This document shows, one piece after another, positions 35,385-48,000 of a DNA stretch of 64,000 bases. Source of the stretch: Saxidomus purpurata (taxonomy: Eukaryota; Mollusca; Bivalvia; Venerida; Veneridae); NCBI GenBank assembly GCA_022818135.1, contig JAFMSR010000002.1:23273677-23337676 (forward strand), in the 5' to 3' direction. The translations under genes were made by a program, and so were the position numbers. The notes below the pieces were generated by a model. That model did no database searches. It was not told the DNA's origin and saw only the letters and a list, made by a program, of their open reading frames with translations. Each line of letters opens with the position of its first letter. Position 1 is the stretch's first letter.

Positions 35385-35678
35385 AGTCGACCCGGTTAGC
35401 TCAATAGGTAGAGCACGAGACTTGTAATCTAGGGGTTGCTGGTTCGATTCCCGGGGCTGACCAACTAAAATTACTAACAGTCTTTCGGATGAGACTTAAA
35501 AACCGAGGTCCCATGTATGGGTGCTATACACCTGGCATGTATAAGATCCAGGGATGTCTCTGGAATTGGAACGCTTTTCTGTATATTGCACTATCCTCCG
35601 AAACCTAAAATAACTAACCTCTTCTGGGGGCGTTGGTCATATGGGAAACCGGTACCAACGATAAAGCTCTAATATACA
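35385..35678 (+). mobile_element. tRNA-derived SINE with 11-bp target duplication
   Basis: The head (35386-35464) has a tRNA box A (GTTAGCTCAATAGGTAGAGC), a Thr-like TGT anticodon position and box B (GGTTCGATTCC). T-stem and acceptor-stem mismatches show it is not a working tRNA. The body holds TCTTTCGGATGAGAC and CCGAGGTCCCATGT, a central domain shared by many molluscan SINEs. TGAGGCAATGT flanks both sides (35374-35384, 35679-35689). It is inserted in another repeat (35318-35790). Confidence 0.85.
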
Positions 35679-35924
35679 TGAGGCAATGTCGTTTGAAGAA
35701 AGTGGTGGACGTACGGAAATACGACGGATGGTGAGTGGTCACAGTAGCTCACCCTGGCACTTTGCAAGGTGAGCTGAATAATGGCAATCCAGTTTGCGAA
35801 CTTAAAAATCTTAACAAAATTTTAGTGTTTTTCAAAATCGATAAACAGATTGAGGTGCATTTCTTTCTTTAAAATTGGAAATTATGTTCATTTGTTTTTA
35901 TGGTTATTGAATATTGAAACGTAC

Positions 35925-36095
35925 TTCTCTGACACCATCGGCTAGTTCTCTGACCCCAGAGTCCATTTCCTCTCCAGCTATAACCATACAGACGCGAGAC
36001 CTCGTTCCTGCCCCAGGTCGCATGCCAGTAAATACTTTAATCACGTAAAAATAATTGTCTTCAGAGAAATTGTCTGATAGAGGTGTAATGCCCCA
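35925..36095 (-). CDS. Polycystin-like gene exon: start of PLAT domain
   Basis: A 171-bp phase 0-0 exon, acceptor TTCTTTCAG, donor GAGAA|GTACGT, 57 residues. The run YFYVIKVFTGMRPGAG followed by VCMVIAGEE and DSGVREL is the conserved opening of the PLAT/LH2 domain after TM1 in polycystin-1 family proteins. The rest of the PLAT domain and later membrane segments should lie further along the minus strand. They were not recognised at lower coordinates here. Confidence 0.9.
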
Positions 36096-39000
36096 CTGAA
36101 AGAACAAAAATGCAGTAGAGTAGACTTTCGTCCAAATCTTTTGCGAAAAAAACCCAATGTTTTGTAATTTGTTTTTAATGTGTAAAAGGTACGTAAAACT
36201 TTTGCATTTGTAGAAAGGCATTGTATGCGACACTACTAAAAGAAAAAAGGTCATACAATGTATTACAATTTCCCTCCCATCATCAAGTTTTAAACAAAGC
36301 TTACAGCTTAAGACAATACCTAATGCTAATAAAGTTATTGACAATAAATTATATACACTATTCTTTGCTTGGCGGGTATGGCATATCAAACGTTGCTAAA
36401 TGTTTTATATGGATGTTATTGTTGTTCATTGTTTCGATATTCTTATTGTAAAAGACATAATTTCATTGTTTTTCTATAACTCGATATTGGTATTGTATGT
36501 TTGATATTCATATTTAATGTTTCGTCATTCACATAGTAAAAGTCGCCATTGTTATTAGTTTTTTTTTTACAAAATATTGGGATACGGTTCCGCAGAGCAG
36601 GGAGCAATGTATATAATGAAATAAAATGTTGTTTGTAGTGGGTTTCCATAGCTTTTAGTCTTCTTCACACATTGTTGCTCAGTAAGACATAATTATATGC
36701 ATAAAGTTGTCTATTTCTTTTTAGCAGTTTGGACACAGCCATTTGTTTAATTTCATTAGTAAGAGGTTTAAAAGAATTTTCCTAAATGTATAAGTTTACA
36801 TATTTCCTAGTAAACAAAACAAACAAGACATACACCTTTGGCGACATTTACGCAGATGATTATAACCAAGATCCATCGCTGCCTTAATTGCAAAGCATCT
36901 AATTCAAGTTAAAACAAACTAAATTACCTTTAAAAGATCCTTTCTGTCCTGTCGCCTTGCCCAGATAATAATTATTATATATATCAGGAATATGAGGAGC
37001 AGCGTTGCCATGACAGCAGCTTGATTAAGGGGAGAGAACTTCAGGAACACAGAACTGAAATCGATCTTGTTTGGTGCCACGTAGAAGGAGTTTGCAAAAG
37101 TAAGTTCTTTCTTTGGTGTACATTCGCAGTGTAACTCGCCAGTGTCTGGGTCCCACGTTCCCTATAATAAAAGAAATAAAACAGATGAAAGAACATGAAA
37201 AAGTGTCCGAAAGGCAACAGTTTTAACTTCTATCAAAGCTAACGGATATCATACATGCTTTAAAAGTAGGAAATCTGACATTAAAACAATATTGGTATGA
37301 TCACTATACTTCAAATTATTTCATGTTGAAGTTGAATGTATGTTTCTTTTGCATTTCGTTTGAAGGGGAATACATACAAGCAGATAATTTATTCCAAATG
37401 ACTTATAGAATAAGCTACATAAATGTATGTATCTTTTAAGAAAACAATACTCGAAAAATAAAATGCATGCCTCGCTCGTGCACACGGAAACAACCCTATC
37501 CATCCCAAACAAAAGGTTAACATGCTTTGTTTTACAGGTTATTGCTGCATATTTCGCTTAAAGTACCAGGATCACTTTTAATTTACGAATACATCAAATT
37601 TAAAAAACTGATAGTTATGATAGATCCATGTCCTATTCACTAAGAAACGATGTTGACATAATGCCTTTCTTTTTATATTAGTACAGTCATTCTGGGGTTG
37701 GACCGGGAAAAAATTTGAACAGAAATGAATCCTTCACCATGACTTTGCAAATGGACTACCTTTTAACATAAAGAAAAGTTCCCATTGATATGTGTGGTGG
37801 AAATGTTATTTTTGGGTATTTTCATGTTTTTTCGATGTTTTAGATGGGAATTTCTGTAATTATATTTCTTATTTTGATTATTTTCAACAAATATTTATGT
37901 TGTTTTCAATTTTTAATTAAAAACTACTGTAACTATGTAATGAAAAAAAATTGGGTGGAAATTGTCCATATTCACTTACTTTTTGGGGCATTTTCATGCT
38001 TTTTTGCTGTTTTAAGTGGGAATTTTTGTAGTTTAATGTTTAATTATGATTATTGTCAACAAATATTTGTGTTATTTTTATTTTTCGATTGGGAGCTACT
38101 ATAACTATTCAATAAAAACTTTTTGGGTGAATATTTTCCAAATGCGACAACTTTTTGGGGTAGTTTCATGCTTTTTTGCCGTTTGAAGTGGACATTTCTG
38201 TAATTTAAATTCTTTTTTTGACGATTGTCAATTCATATTTATGCTGTTTTTGTTTTTTCTATTCAAAACTACTTAAGCTTTGAACTAAAACATACGTGGT
38301 TGAAAATATCTATATTCATCCAATTTTTGGGGCATTTTCATCCATTTTTGATGTTCTAAGTGGTATTTCTGAAGTTGTATTTTTTTATTTTGATCATTCG
38401 TTTTTATGTTATTCCTAGTTTTATTTAAATCTACTGTATCTATGAATTAAATATCTGAGCGAATTTTGTCTATTTCCACAAACTATTTTGGGTAATTTTC
38501 ATTATTTTTTATGTTTTAAATCACATTTTCTGTATTTCATTTACGTGTCGCCCTTTCGGAGAAAATGCGACACACAGAGATCGCTTTGTCTGTCAGTTGG
38601 ACCAGTCCGTCAGTCCGTCAGAAAAACATAATGTTGGCTATAACCTTGCCATTTCTTAAGCTTTCTTCTTTAAACTTTCAAATTATATTGCTTATGACAA
38701 AAGGCTCGTGATGCCGCCCAATTTTTTTGGTCAAGGTCATTTTTGACAGAGTCATACTCATTTTGTACTTAGATTTTGTCATGAGAACCTAACGTTGGCT
38801 ATAATTTTGCCAATCTTAAGTTTCTTCATCAAACTTTCAAATTGTATAGCTTATGACAAAAGGGTCATGATGCCGCCATATTTTTTAGGTCAAGATCATA
38901 TTTGACATTTGAGTCATGCCCCTTTTGGATTTTGTCACGAAATTATTGGTTATTATGACAAAGTGTAAGAGGAAGGGCGACACAAGTGTTCTGAACTCCT

Positions 39001-42000
39001 ATCTAGTTTAAATTTGATTATTGTCAACATTTATATCCTTCATATTTTTTTTCTATTTTACTAGCAGCTTGATTCTTGTCAAATTGGGTGGAAATTTATC
39101 AGTTTGACCAACTTTTGGGTCATTTTCTTGTATTTTGATGTTTAAAGTAGTAATTACTTAAACAGATTTATCAAGTTTTATTTTTGTCAGCATATATTTA
39201 TTTGTCACATAGTCTCGTATTTAGTATTACTATCAGCTGAATTCTAGATGATTGTGCAAACACTAAATCAGGGAATGAAATGGTACATGCACGTGGACAT
39301 CAACCAAATTCTAGCTAGCAAACAATAAAACAAGCTGGATTCAACAGAAAACCAGACTACATACCTTGCCCAGGAGGTCGAAGATGCAATCAAAGAAAAA
39401 GAAGTAACACTTGTTAGTTGGATTGATCTCCAAAGAGCATTCGATAAGGTCTGGACTAACTGTCTCCTTGTGAAGCTACTACGGAATGGAATGAATCAGG
39501 GGCACAATTTACAAACAGATCAAGTCGTATTTGTTCAATGCAAGGGCTAGAGTCTGTGTTGATGGGATACAAAGTTGTAAATTCTTACAACCACATAGTG
39601 GTCCTCAATGAAATGTATTGTCACCCACCCTCTTTCTTCTTTTCAAAAAAGCGTCCAAGAGGATTTGAAGCTTCCTCTATGCAGACTACCTTGTGTTTCG
39701 ATGCATCAACTGCTATATTTAGGATGCAGCAACCTGCGGACATGCTTTCAACATGGACAGAAAACTGGTGTGTACACGTAAACACAGAAGACAATAAAGC
39801 TAGCGATAATACATAAGTTAGTTGACACTAATTGAGTGAGCAAATGAGAAGATACTGAATACAGTATACTTTGGAACAGTGAGGCTCACCTTAAATACAG
39901 CCCTACAGCTAAGACGATGGACACAAATACAAATCAACAAGTGCCGGATAAGGTCCAAACAAGGCCTTAAGAATAATTACTTGATACAAGTGTGCAGACA
40001 ATTTTAAGGCAATGGAGGAAGTCACTGCCATTCTACTTATTGGTAAGAGAAGGGATGCAAAAGCGCAAATGCAAGGCAGCAAGTACCAGTTCTTCCCAGA
40101 TCACCCCATGAAAACAAAGCTTTAGGCCCCATTGTCTGAAAAGACAGAACTGTGTCCATGAATCCATGAAGCTGACAAACGCATATGCTGCCTATCTTGG
40201 GTCACCGACAACTTTTGATCACTGGGATCTGCCGGAGCCACAGTGGTGCAACATGTCAAACATTAGTACCTGCACTACAGTACCGGGTTCCAACTTGGTG
40301 TGGAAGATGAAAATATCAAGAGATCCATGGCACAAGCCATGTTCTCAGAAGATTATCCATAAGAGACATAGACGCATATGTAATCAGACTGCTACAGCTG
40401 CTATACAAGATGGCGGTGCTGGTATTTTCACAATGTACACAACTGGTGGGTCAGAGATAGTTAGCATACAAGCAGGCAAGCACTGTTACAACTACAAAGC
40501 AGAATAGAAGCCATCATACAGCATCGAAAACTGCTGAAGTGTCAGAAAAGGGACTGTCATCGGGTAGTTCTTCTAACAGATGCTCTATCAGTCCATAAAG
40601 CATTGGCTTATGTCAAATTGTAATCCCTTGCCCAAGAACATAACATGTTCAGCGAGAAGCAGAAAGTCTCACTCAAATGGATGCATACAAAAACACTATG
40701 GTGTTCATGGCAATGGTATGGCAGAGCAGTTGGCAAATCAAGGGATAAGAGTCATCCATAGAGTCACTTATGAAAATATTAAAGCTCACGGCGACTAAGA
40801 TTCTTACAAGAGTGTAGAGGCAGAAAGATGGCTACCATCTACTAGACAAATGGGAATAAGCTATTCAATATTCAGAACAGGACACAACAGGGTTAATGCT
40901 CATACATATGTTTGAAAAACTAAAGCTGTTGCATGTGTGGTCTTTTGGACCAGACACCAGCGCATTTACTTGAGATATGTCCCACTCACTTCCCCATCTT
41001 TTTAAAGTAGGAATTTCTATTACTGGAGTTTTAACTTTGTTTGATTATTGCCAACATGTATTAATGTCTTTCATGTGTTTCTGTTCAGTTATACTAATAG
41101 CTTTATATTACTATATCAATTTTTATGAAAATTTACCCCTCTTGGTCAGTAATTTGGGCATTTCCTTTGCATTTTTATGATTAAAATGGGAATGCTGAAC
41201 TTCTAGAAGTTTGGTTCTTAACCAGTTGTTACCTATCTTCACTATCTTTTGGAATTTGGTTATGTTTTTATGATTTAAGTGGGAATTTCTGTAATTTGAT
41301 GTCAGGCAACATACATTAATATCCTTCATAGTCTTCAATAGGGAATTTCAATAAAGAAAGCATCTGCCAAATACGGTTGTCTTCAATAATGAAGAATTTG
41401 TGAATGAAAATGAGATCACTGATAATTTCTTGTTTTGGTATATATTTGCTGCAAAAAAAAAAAAAAAAATTATGTAGACAATACCATACCTCAACATTAA
41501 ATGGCAGTAAACCTTGATTTAAATACAATAGATTTACTTGAATAAAATCAGATGACGAAGGTTTTCATAATTAGTTTTATGGTTTTCGAAAAACGATTAT
41601 TCCTATCATTCTGCATGCTCGAGCAACACAAGTCCCTTCAGTGCTTTGATTTCCTTTGTGTATTTTTTCTGTTACATCATAACTAGCCTCTATTATAATA
41701 ACGGAAGTGGTTTAGTTTGCTGACTCGAGATAACTTCACCCTTTTGGTTGAAGGCGTTAGCATCGAGCCAGACATTTTATATGACAAAGTAAGAAGTTTA
41801 AAACCGGAGGTAGGAGTCTTGTACTTGTTCTTCGCAGAAATCCTATTTACCTGTTTATATATTTTCATTCAGCTTATATTTTTATTTCTTATCACTGTAA
41901 ATTGTTTTGTATGTAAAAGTAGTCAGTTTTCATTAAACAAAAGAAGAAACAGGTGAAAAGTGAAAATAAACAAATGACCATGCAATACAAAGTTAAATTG

Positions 42001-45000
42001 CGTGTTTGTTACTAAAAACAACCATTTGACCTTGACCTTCAATTAGAGGTCAAGTGTAAAAATGTCTGTAAAATGTTTAAAATAGATTGCTAATCAAAAT
42101 GTTTGAAAGAAATAATACAAAAACCATTAAAATATACCAAAATATTGCAAAAGATGCAATAAGTAATGCTGAAATTAACCCTATTTAACATTTAAAGGGC
42201 GTGACCTTGACCTTGAAAATAAACTATTTCCACCATTGGAACTTTTGGGAACTTTGTGGTTTCTGAAACTACAGATGTTGGTGATACTGAAAATACATGT
42301 TTCATTTCTGTTCAAATTTATTCCCACTTTAGCATATTTTTGAGCTAGGATGACTGTACTATATTCAAAACACTAAATTTTATTTATTTTTTTGCAATAT
42401 CGTTGAAAAAGTACTGCGCTATATTTCTAACATATACTTATCAACTGAAAAAGCACTGTTAGGAATGTTTGTGGTACAAATAAAAGTCATGTCCACAAGT
42501 AGGACATCTTATTTGGTACAATAAGAGCTACTTGTAATTGTGCTCCTGGGATTTTAAGCATTGGGATTGTGCGATGAAACTTTCAATTAATATATAAGTC
42601 ACAGTTACAAGTTATTTAAAATTGCACCCAGTTTCAGAGGGTATCTTCTTAAATTAATAAAAAAGCTGACATGATATGTTTCGTACATCACATTCGTCCG
42701 TTCTCCAAGTATCAGAACTGTCATCCCATGTCATGCAAGCCATAGTTGCTGTAGCATAACTCAATGTTGTGCCTGTGCTATTGCCAGCGGAACGCTTTTT
42801 TCTGGTTGCTCCACCTGTTTGATCTTCTTAACAAATAAAATGGGAAATATATATTTAAAATATAGTGAATGTAATGTTTTTAAAATGATGTAAACAAATC
42901 AAAGTGGTGCAGGCACAGAAATGCTTGCACCAATATACAGATATAAATTATATGTAGTAATTGCATATGCACTAAAAGTCTCGCTAAGAATCGAATAAGA
43001 AATATCTCGTGGAACTTAATTGGTCTGCGTTTATAAGAATCCAAATCCAAAAGATGATTATAGATAAAATTACATTAAAAAGGCAATATTTGCGGCCTTT
43101 TGATACTTAGAACTATACCATCTCCCTTTGTCTAGTGGTTTAGGCATCCGTCTTAGGAGTGGGATGTCGAAGGTTAGAATCCTAGCAAGGCTCCGTTCTG
43201 ATATGGCCGGTTGGTGATCCGCTAGCTAGTTAAATATTGGTTACCGCTTATTTGCCTTGTATATGGTATTAAAGGATAGGATTTGGGAGGTACATGTGTG
43301 TCCAGAAAGAGAAGCTGTCTCTTAAGTCGGATATGGCTAACCCTTTAAGTACATCTTATTACATCTTATTGATCATGATTAATATGCATATACTTGCAGT
43401 ATGATCATGATCTGCACTATTGGCTACTTAACACGTTGATATTTTGTGAGCATACTTTGATCAATGAGTGACACTGTCCTAACTCAAAGGTCGTAAGGTT
43501 TTAAAAGCTGCTCGCTCACGGTTGGCGTTACAAAAAATGAAATTTCAACAAAGGTATACTAATACATAAAATATAAAACTAAAGGCTAGAATCAACAAAA
43601 AATAATTAAAAATATTGGTAGGAATTTGCAAACATCGATTGAAAATGTTGGTTTTACGGCACCGCTACAGTATATGTGTATACTGGAATTTCAAAAGCGG
43701 TTGTAACGCTTTATAATGTGGTAGCGTATATTTTCAAATCTACATACATACTTTACAGGAATTTAGGCTGGACTATTTTTATATGACTTTCTCTTCTAAA
43801 ATATGTTATTTTCATACAGTTGGAAGCATTTTATTTTTTCATCAAAATCTGGGACCGGACAGTTTTAAGCACATGTAATTCAAATACGGAAAAAGCGCTT
43901 AAGATGGACAGCTGTCGTTATAACTGAATTACCTCCCTGCAATAACTTAATTTTTAAGGTTTAATCATAAAACGGATATATGCATTTACCAGCCACTTCC
44001 TTCTCCACTGCTACGGAGTAAATACCCTTCTTTTTTCCCCGTTCTTTAACTGAGAACGCTGCATTCCACTTAGGTGCTGTAACTTCGGCCTTGGCATCGT
44101 ATGCCACTTTCGACACAGATACTGTACCGACGTCATCAATATTAGCCTTTAAATTTAAAAAAGTGAAATTCGAATTAAGATATATTTAACGTTTTGGTCC
44201 ATATCAAAAGGATGGTAACTGTGGATGAAGAAACAATCTTCGCTTTGCTTAGTAATGCGTATTAGCCAGCAACATCAAATATTTATCAATATCCTCCTGA
44301 TATAAGTATGTGCTCGTTAGTCAAAATTCGGTCAGAGTAACTAAAATTTACCGCGAAAACCTGCAATAACGGTTGTTTCACATATTCTGCAAGTTGCCAA
44401 TTACTTTGTAACAACTAAACAAACTTTTGCAGGCATTTTAGTTATAAATTATCATACCCGAGAACAGTCACTAGACGAAGTCAGTCAGGTAATTCATACA
44501 TTCTGTGAAAAAGCCCATTGACCTACTATATCAATTATTATCTACCATACGCCAAACTTTTAAAAGCGTTAGATTTAATGTAACCAAGCTATAATTCAAG
44601 CTATAATCCAGTTCAGAAAGTAATTGTGCTAACGTATGTTTTTAAAGCTCCCTGTGCAATGAACATTTTTATCATTACTTTCGACTTACTATATGAAGAA
44701 TGTAAACGATAAACTTCGTCACGTCAGAATCGGGATCAGGTACGAGATTGATATTCAGTGTGTCGTCTTCCCTTTTGACATCAGTAAGTAGATACATAAT
44801 AAACCCAGAGGCATCGTCAGGGTCTGCACTCACTGAAACTGTTGTCTTAGACGCCTTTTCGACCTGAAAAATACAAGAATACTATAAATCACGCTAACTG
44901 CTTGTGATCCAAGTTTTGTCAATAGGGCTTTTTAAAAACGTTTATAACTAAGGTATGACATTGGGAATAACCTCCACTTCCATTACTCGACGAATATATA

Positions 45001-48000
45001 CTAATCAAAACTTTTAATGTAACACCTGCCTTTTTTTTCCTTCTGTATTGAATCAACCCTTCCAATACAGGCAGCTTGATTCTAGCTTTCGATTCACGAA
45101 TTTATCAGACATTACTTCTATTACATGAATTTAAAAATGATCAAATGGTACAAATTCATACGGCAGACAATTTTAAGAGTGGATTTTCCAACTATGAAAA
45201 AGCATCAAGGCAGTATCACATGTTAAGCCCACGGAGGTTTAAACGTTAATTTAAAACCGTCGTAATTGCCTCCAGTTGCGCAAATAACATTTTACCAGAT
45301 GTTTATTAGCTGGAAACTAACTGCTGTTCTACTTTTAGTTACAGCGACCTTAACAATGACCCTAGGACAACAGTTATTGGCCGGAAACCGTTTTCCTATC
45401 TTAAGTACAGCAACACTGACCCTAGGGACGACAAATTGAATCCCAAGCTTCATACATGCCAAAAACTCATTCCTAACACGAGTTATTGGCCGGATACCTT
45501 TTTCTATTTTAGTATCAACGACCTTGACCTTGACACAGGGGCCCAGAATGTTATTTTAAGCTACAATTAGATTTCCATAATAAGCTATCTACATACCGAT
45601 CTCCATGACAATACCTCATTCCCAACACGAGTTATCGACTGGAAACCAGTTTTCTATGTTTAGTTACAGTGGCCTTAACCTTGTTCCACAAAGCCTTTAA
45701 ACTAACCCTAATGCACATCCACATATAAGCTACATACCCAATTTTATTGCAAAACCTCATTCCATTTCGAATAATTAGACGGAAGCCGTTAATCTTTTTT
45801 CAGTAACAGCGACTTTGACGTTGACCCCAGGGACACCAAATGCAACCCCAAGCTACATCTCTATATAAGCTACACACACCATTTTTCATGGTAATAACTA
45901 CTAGTAACTTAAAAACAGGCACTATTGGCCGGAAACTGTTTTTCTATTCTAGGTAAGAGCGATTCTGACATTGACCCCAGTCAGCATTAATGCATTTCCA
46001 AGCTACACATCTATATAAGCTACATATACACAGCAATATCTCATTCCCTACACGAGTTATCGTAAACCGTTTAACTATTTCAGTAACAGAGTCCCATGAC
46101 CCATGGAACCTAAAATGCAGTTCTGTGGTACATCTAAATATAGACTCTTAAAAGAGAGAATACGCAGAAAGATGATTATCATTTACTATACATAGAAGAC
46201 CAAGTCATTATATTCAGTCTTCGCACAATACACGCCAGACTCTATACTCATATTGAGTGTTAATAGGTGCCATTATAGTTTTCTCCTACATGTATAACAT
46301 ACCATAGACATTTGTCATCCCGAAAATAGTCTTGTTTGCGAAGAATCAAGAAATTTTCAGTAACATTTTGTAGAAGATCAAACTACAATCCCGTGAAAGT
46401 ATTTCAAAGTTTTATCAACTCTATTTTTTTTCTTGTAAAGACACATGTGGTAACCAGCCACGCTCTCTGGCGGCCATGCTTTTTCTCGGATCAAGCGCTA
46501 TAAAATAGTATTGTTGTATAAGGTCATAGAGTTGCAATGGAAGTGGCGACAAAAGCTTCCCCCTGCGTGCGTTTAGAAATCATAATTATGTTTCAAAATG
46601 AAAATAACCTTTTCGTGTGTACAACATTATAGCCAGCCCTGCCAAGTAGCCTGTGTTTGGAAGTATGTTTCTAAACGCTGTGAGATGTACCACAATTTAC
46701 TTATTAATAATATATAGACTAAAATATACAGTTTATCTTCCACAAGTCATCTCATTAATGATGCATTACACCAGGTCATGAAATACAAACAATTGACCTT
46801 ATATACATATAGCTGTACAAAGTACATGTAATAACGTGTTTTATCTATGTCAGCGTGTATACCTGTTGAACGACGGTTACTGTTCCGAGTTGTTGTATTG
46901 CTTTGTCATCCGTGTCAATAATCAATTTGCTTTCACCTGATGTTATTGCGCCAGATTTTTGGTCTTTATCAAGATGTGTAACACTTTTGTCTTCGAAGAT
47001 CTGAAATACAGATGTAGTAAAGTTAGGGTACTAAACTAATTTGGCTTTATGGACGATTTCTACAGTTCCCTATGTACACAGTGCCTACATTTTCCCTTTG
47101 ATAGAATTTCTTTAAACTTGCATTTTGACTGAGAATCAAGTTAGACACAGAAATCTGAAATAAAAATCATAGCTCACCGGCCCTGGTTTTGAATTAACTG
47201 GCATTGAACACAGCATTTTGTTATATGTTCTGATTTTCCAGAGTAGTTTATTCGAGATCAAGGCCGGTGATCTATGATTCTTATTTCAGATTTCTGTTTC
47301 AAACTTGAAAACTTCTCAATGAGCATGTTACATATAGGAAAGTGTAACAAACGTCTTTAATGGTACTTTGCACGATAATTCGATAGCTATTGCTTAGCTT
47401 TTCTCGAACTCACCTATATTCCGTAAAATATGCAATTCTTCAGGCGTTGTGGATACGCAGTCTTAACTTAAAACATTACCCTAATAATTACCTTTTCCTT
47501 TTCCGCTGATGTATGAAGTATATGCGTTTCAGGTTTTCATCTATTTCTTCACATTGGCAATGTTACATAAGAGCTAAAACTTCAAATCGCAATGCATTTA
47601 CGGGCCATTAAGTGCTGAAAATTGGCTACGGTCACGGGGTTCAGAGGCTGCTTTTTATTTTAACGTTCATAATTCTTGATGCTGAATCGTTCACAAATTC
47701 ACAATACTGTATGCATTCTATTTAGCCTTGAGGAAGTTTTTGCTTTGAGCCACGCAACGTCTAGAAGGGGAGAAATGTTTCCGTGTTTTAAATGCTTTTG
47801 ATTGCAGATATATAGAAGTAATTAAACCTATCAAATTCGCCCGATCACACCATTATTTGTGTGGTAAAACTGGCGTACATGTAAAATTGTTATTATAAGC
47901 TGTTCATAGGAATTCGACGCATATTGTTTCCGGTATTCTTTGTAAATTATTTAACGAGTGGGAATGACGAATATTTCAAAGAGAATTAAAATTGTAGCTA

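Larger units (their letters stand above)
37690..41335. repeat. AT-rich tandem array, unit about 155 bp, broken by two insertions
   Basis: Units share TTTTCATG...TTTTGATGTTTTAAGTGGG, TTTCTGTAATTT and TTGATTATTGTCAACA. They recur from 37800 to 38540, resume at 39010-39200, and again at 40980-41330. The interruptions are the element at 38545-38983 and the LINE remnant at 39290-40960. Lies in an intron of the polycystin-like gene. Confidence 0.6.

Noticed and set aside
35386..35464. Possible tRNA-Thr (TGT) gene
   Set aside because: Box A and box B are good, but the acceptor and T stems are mismatched. A SINE body and target duplication surround it.
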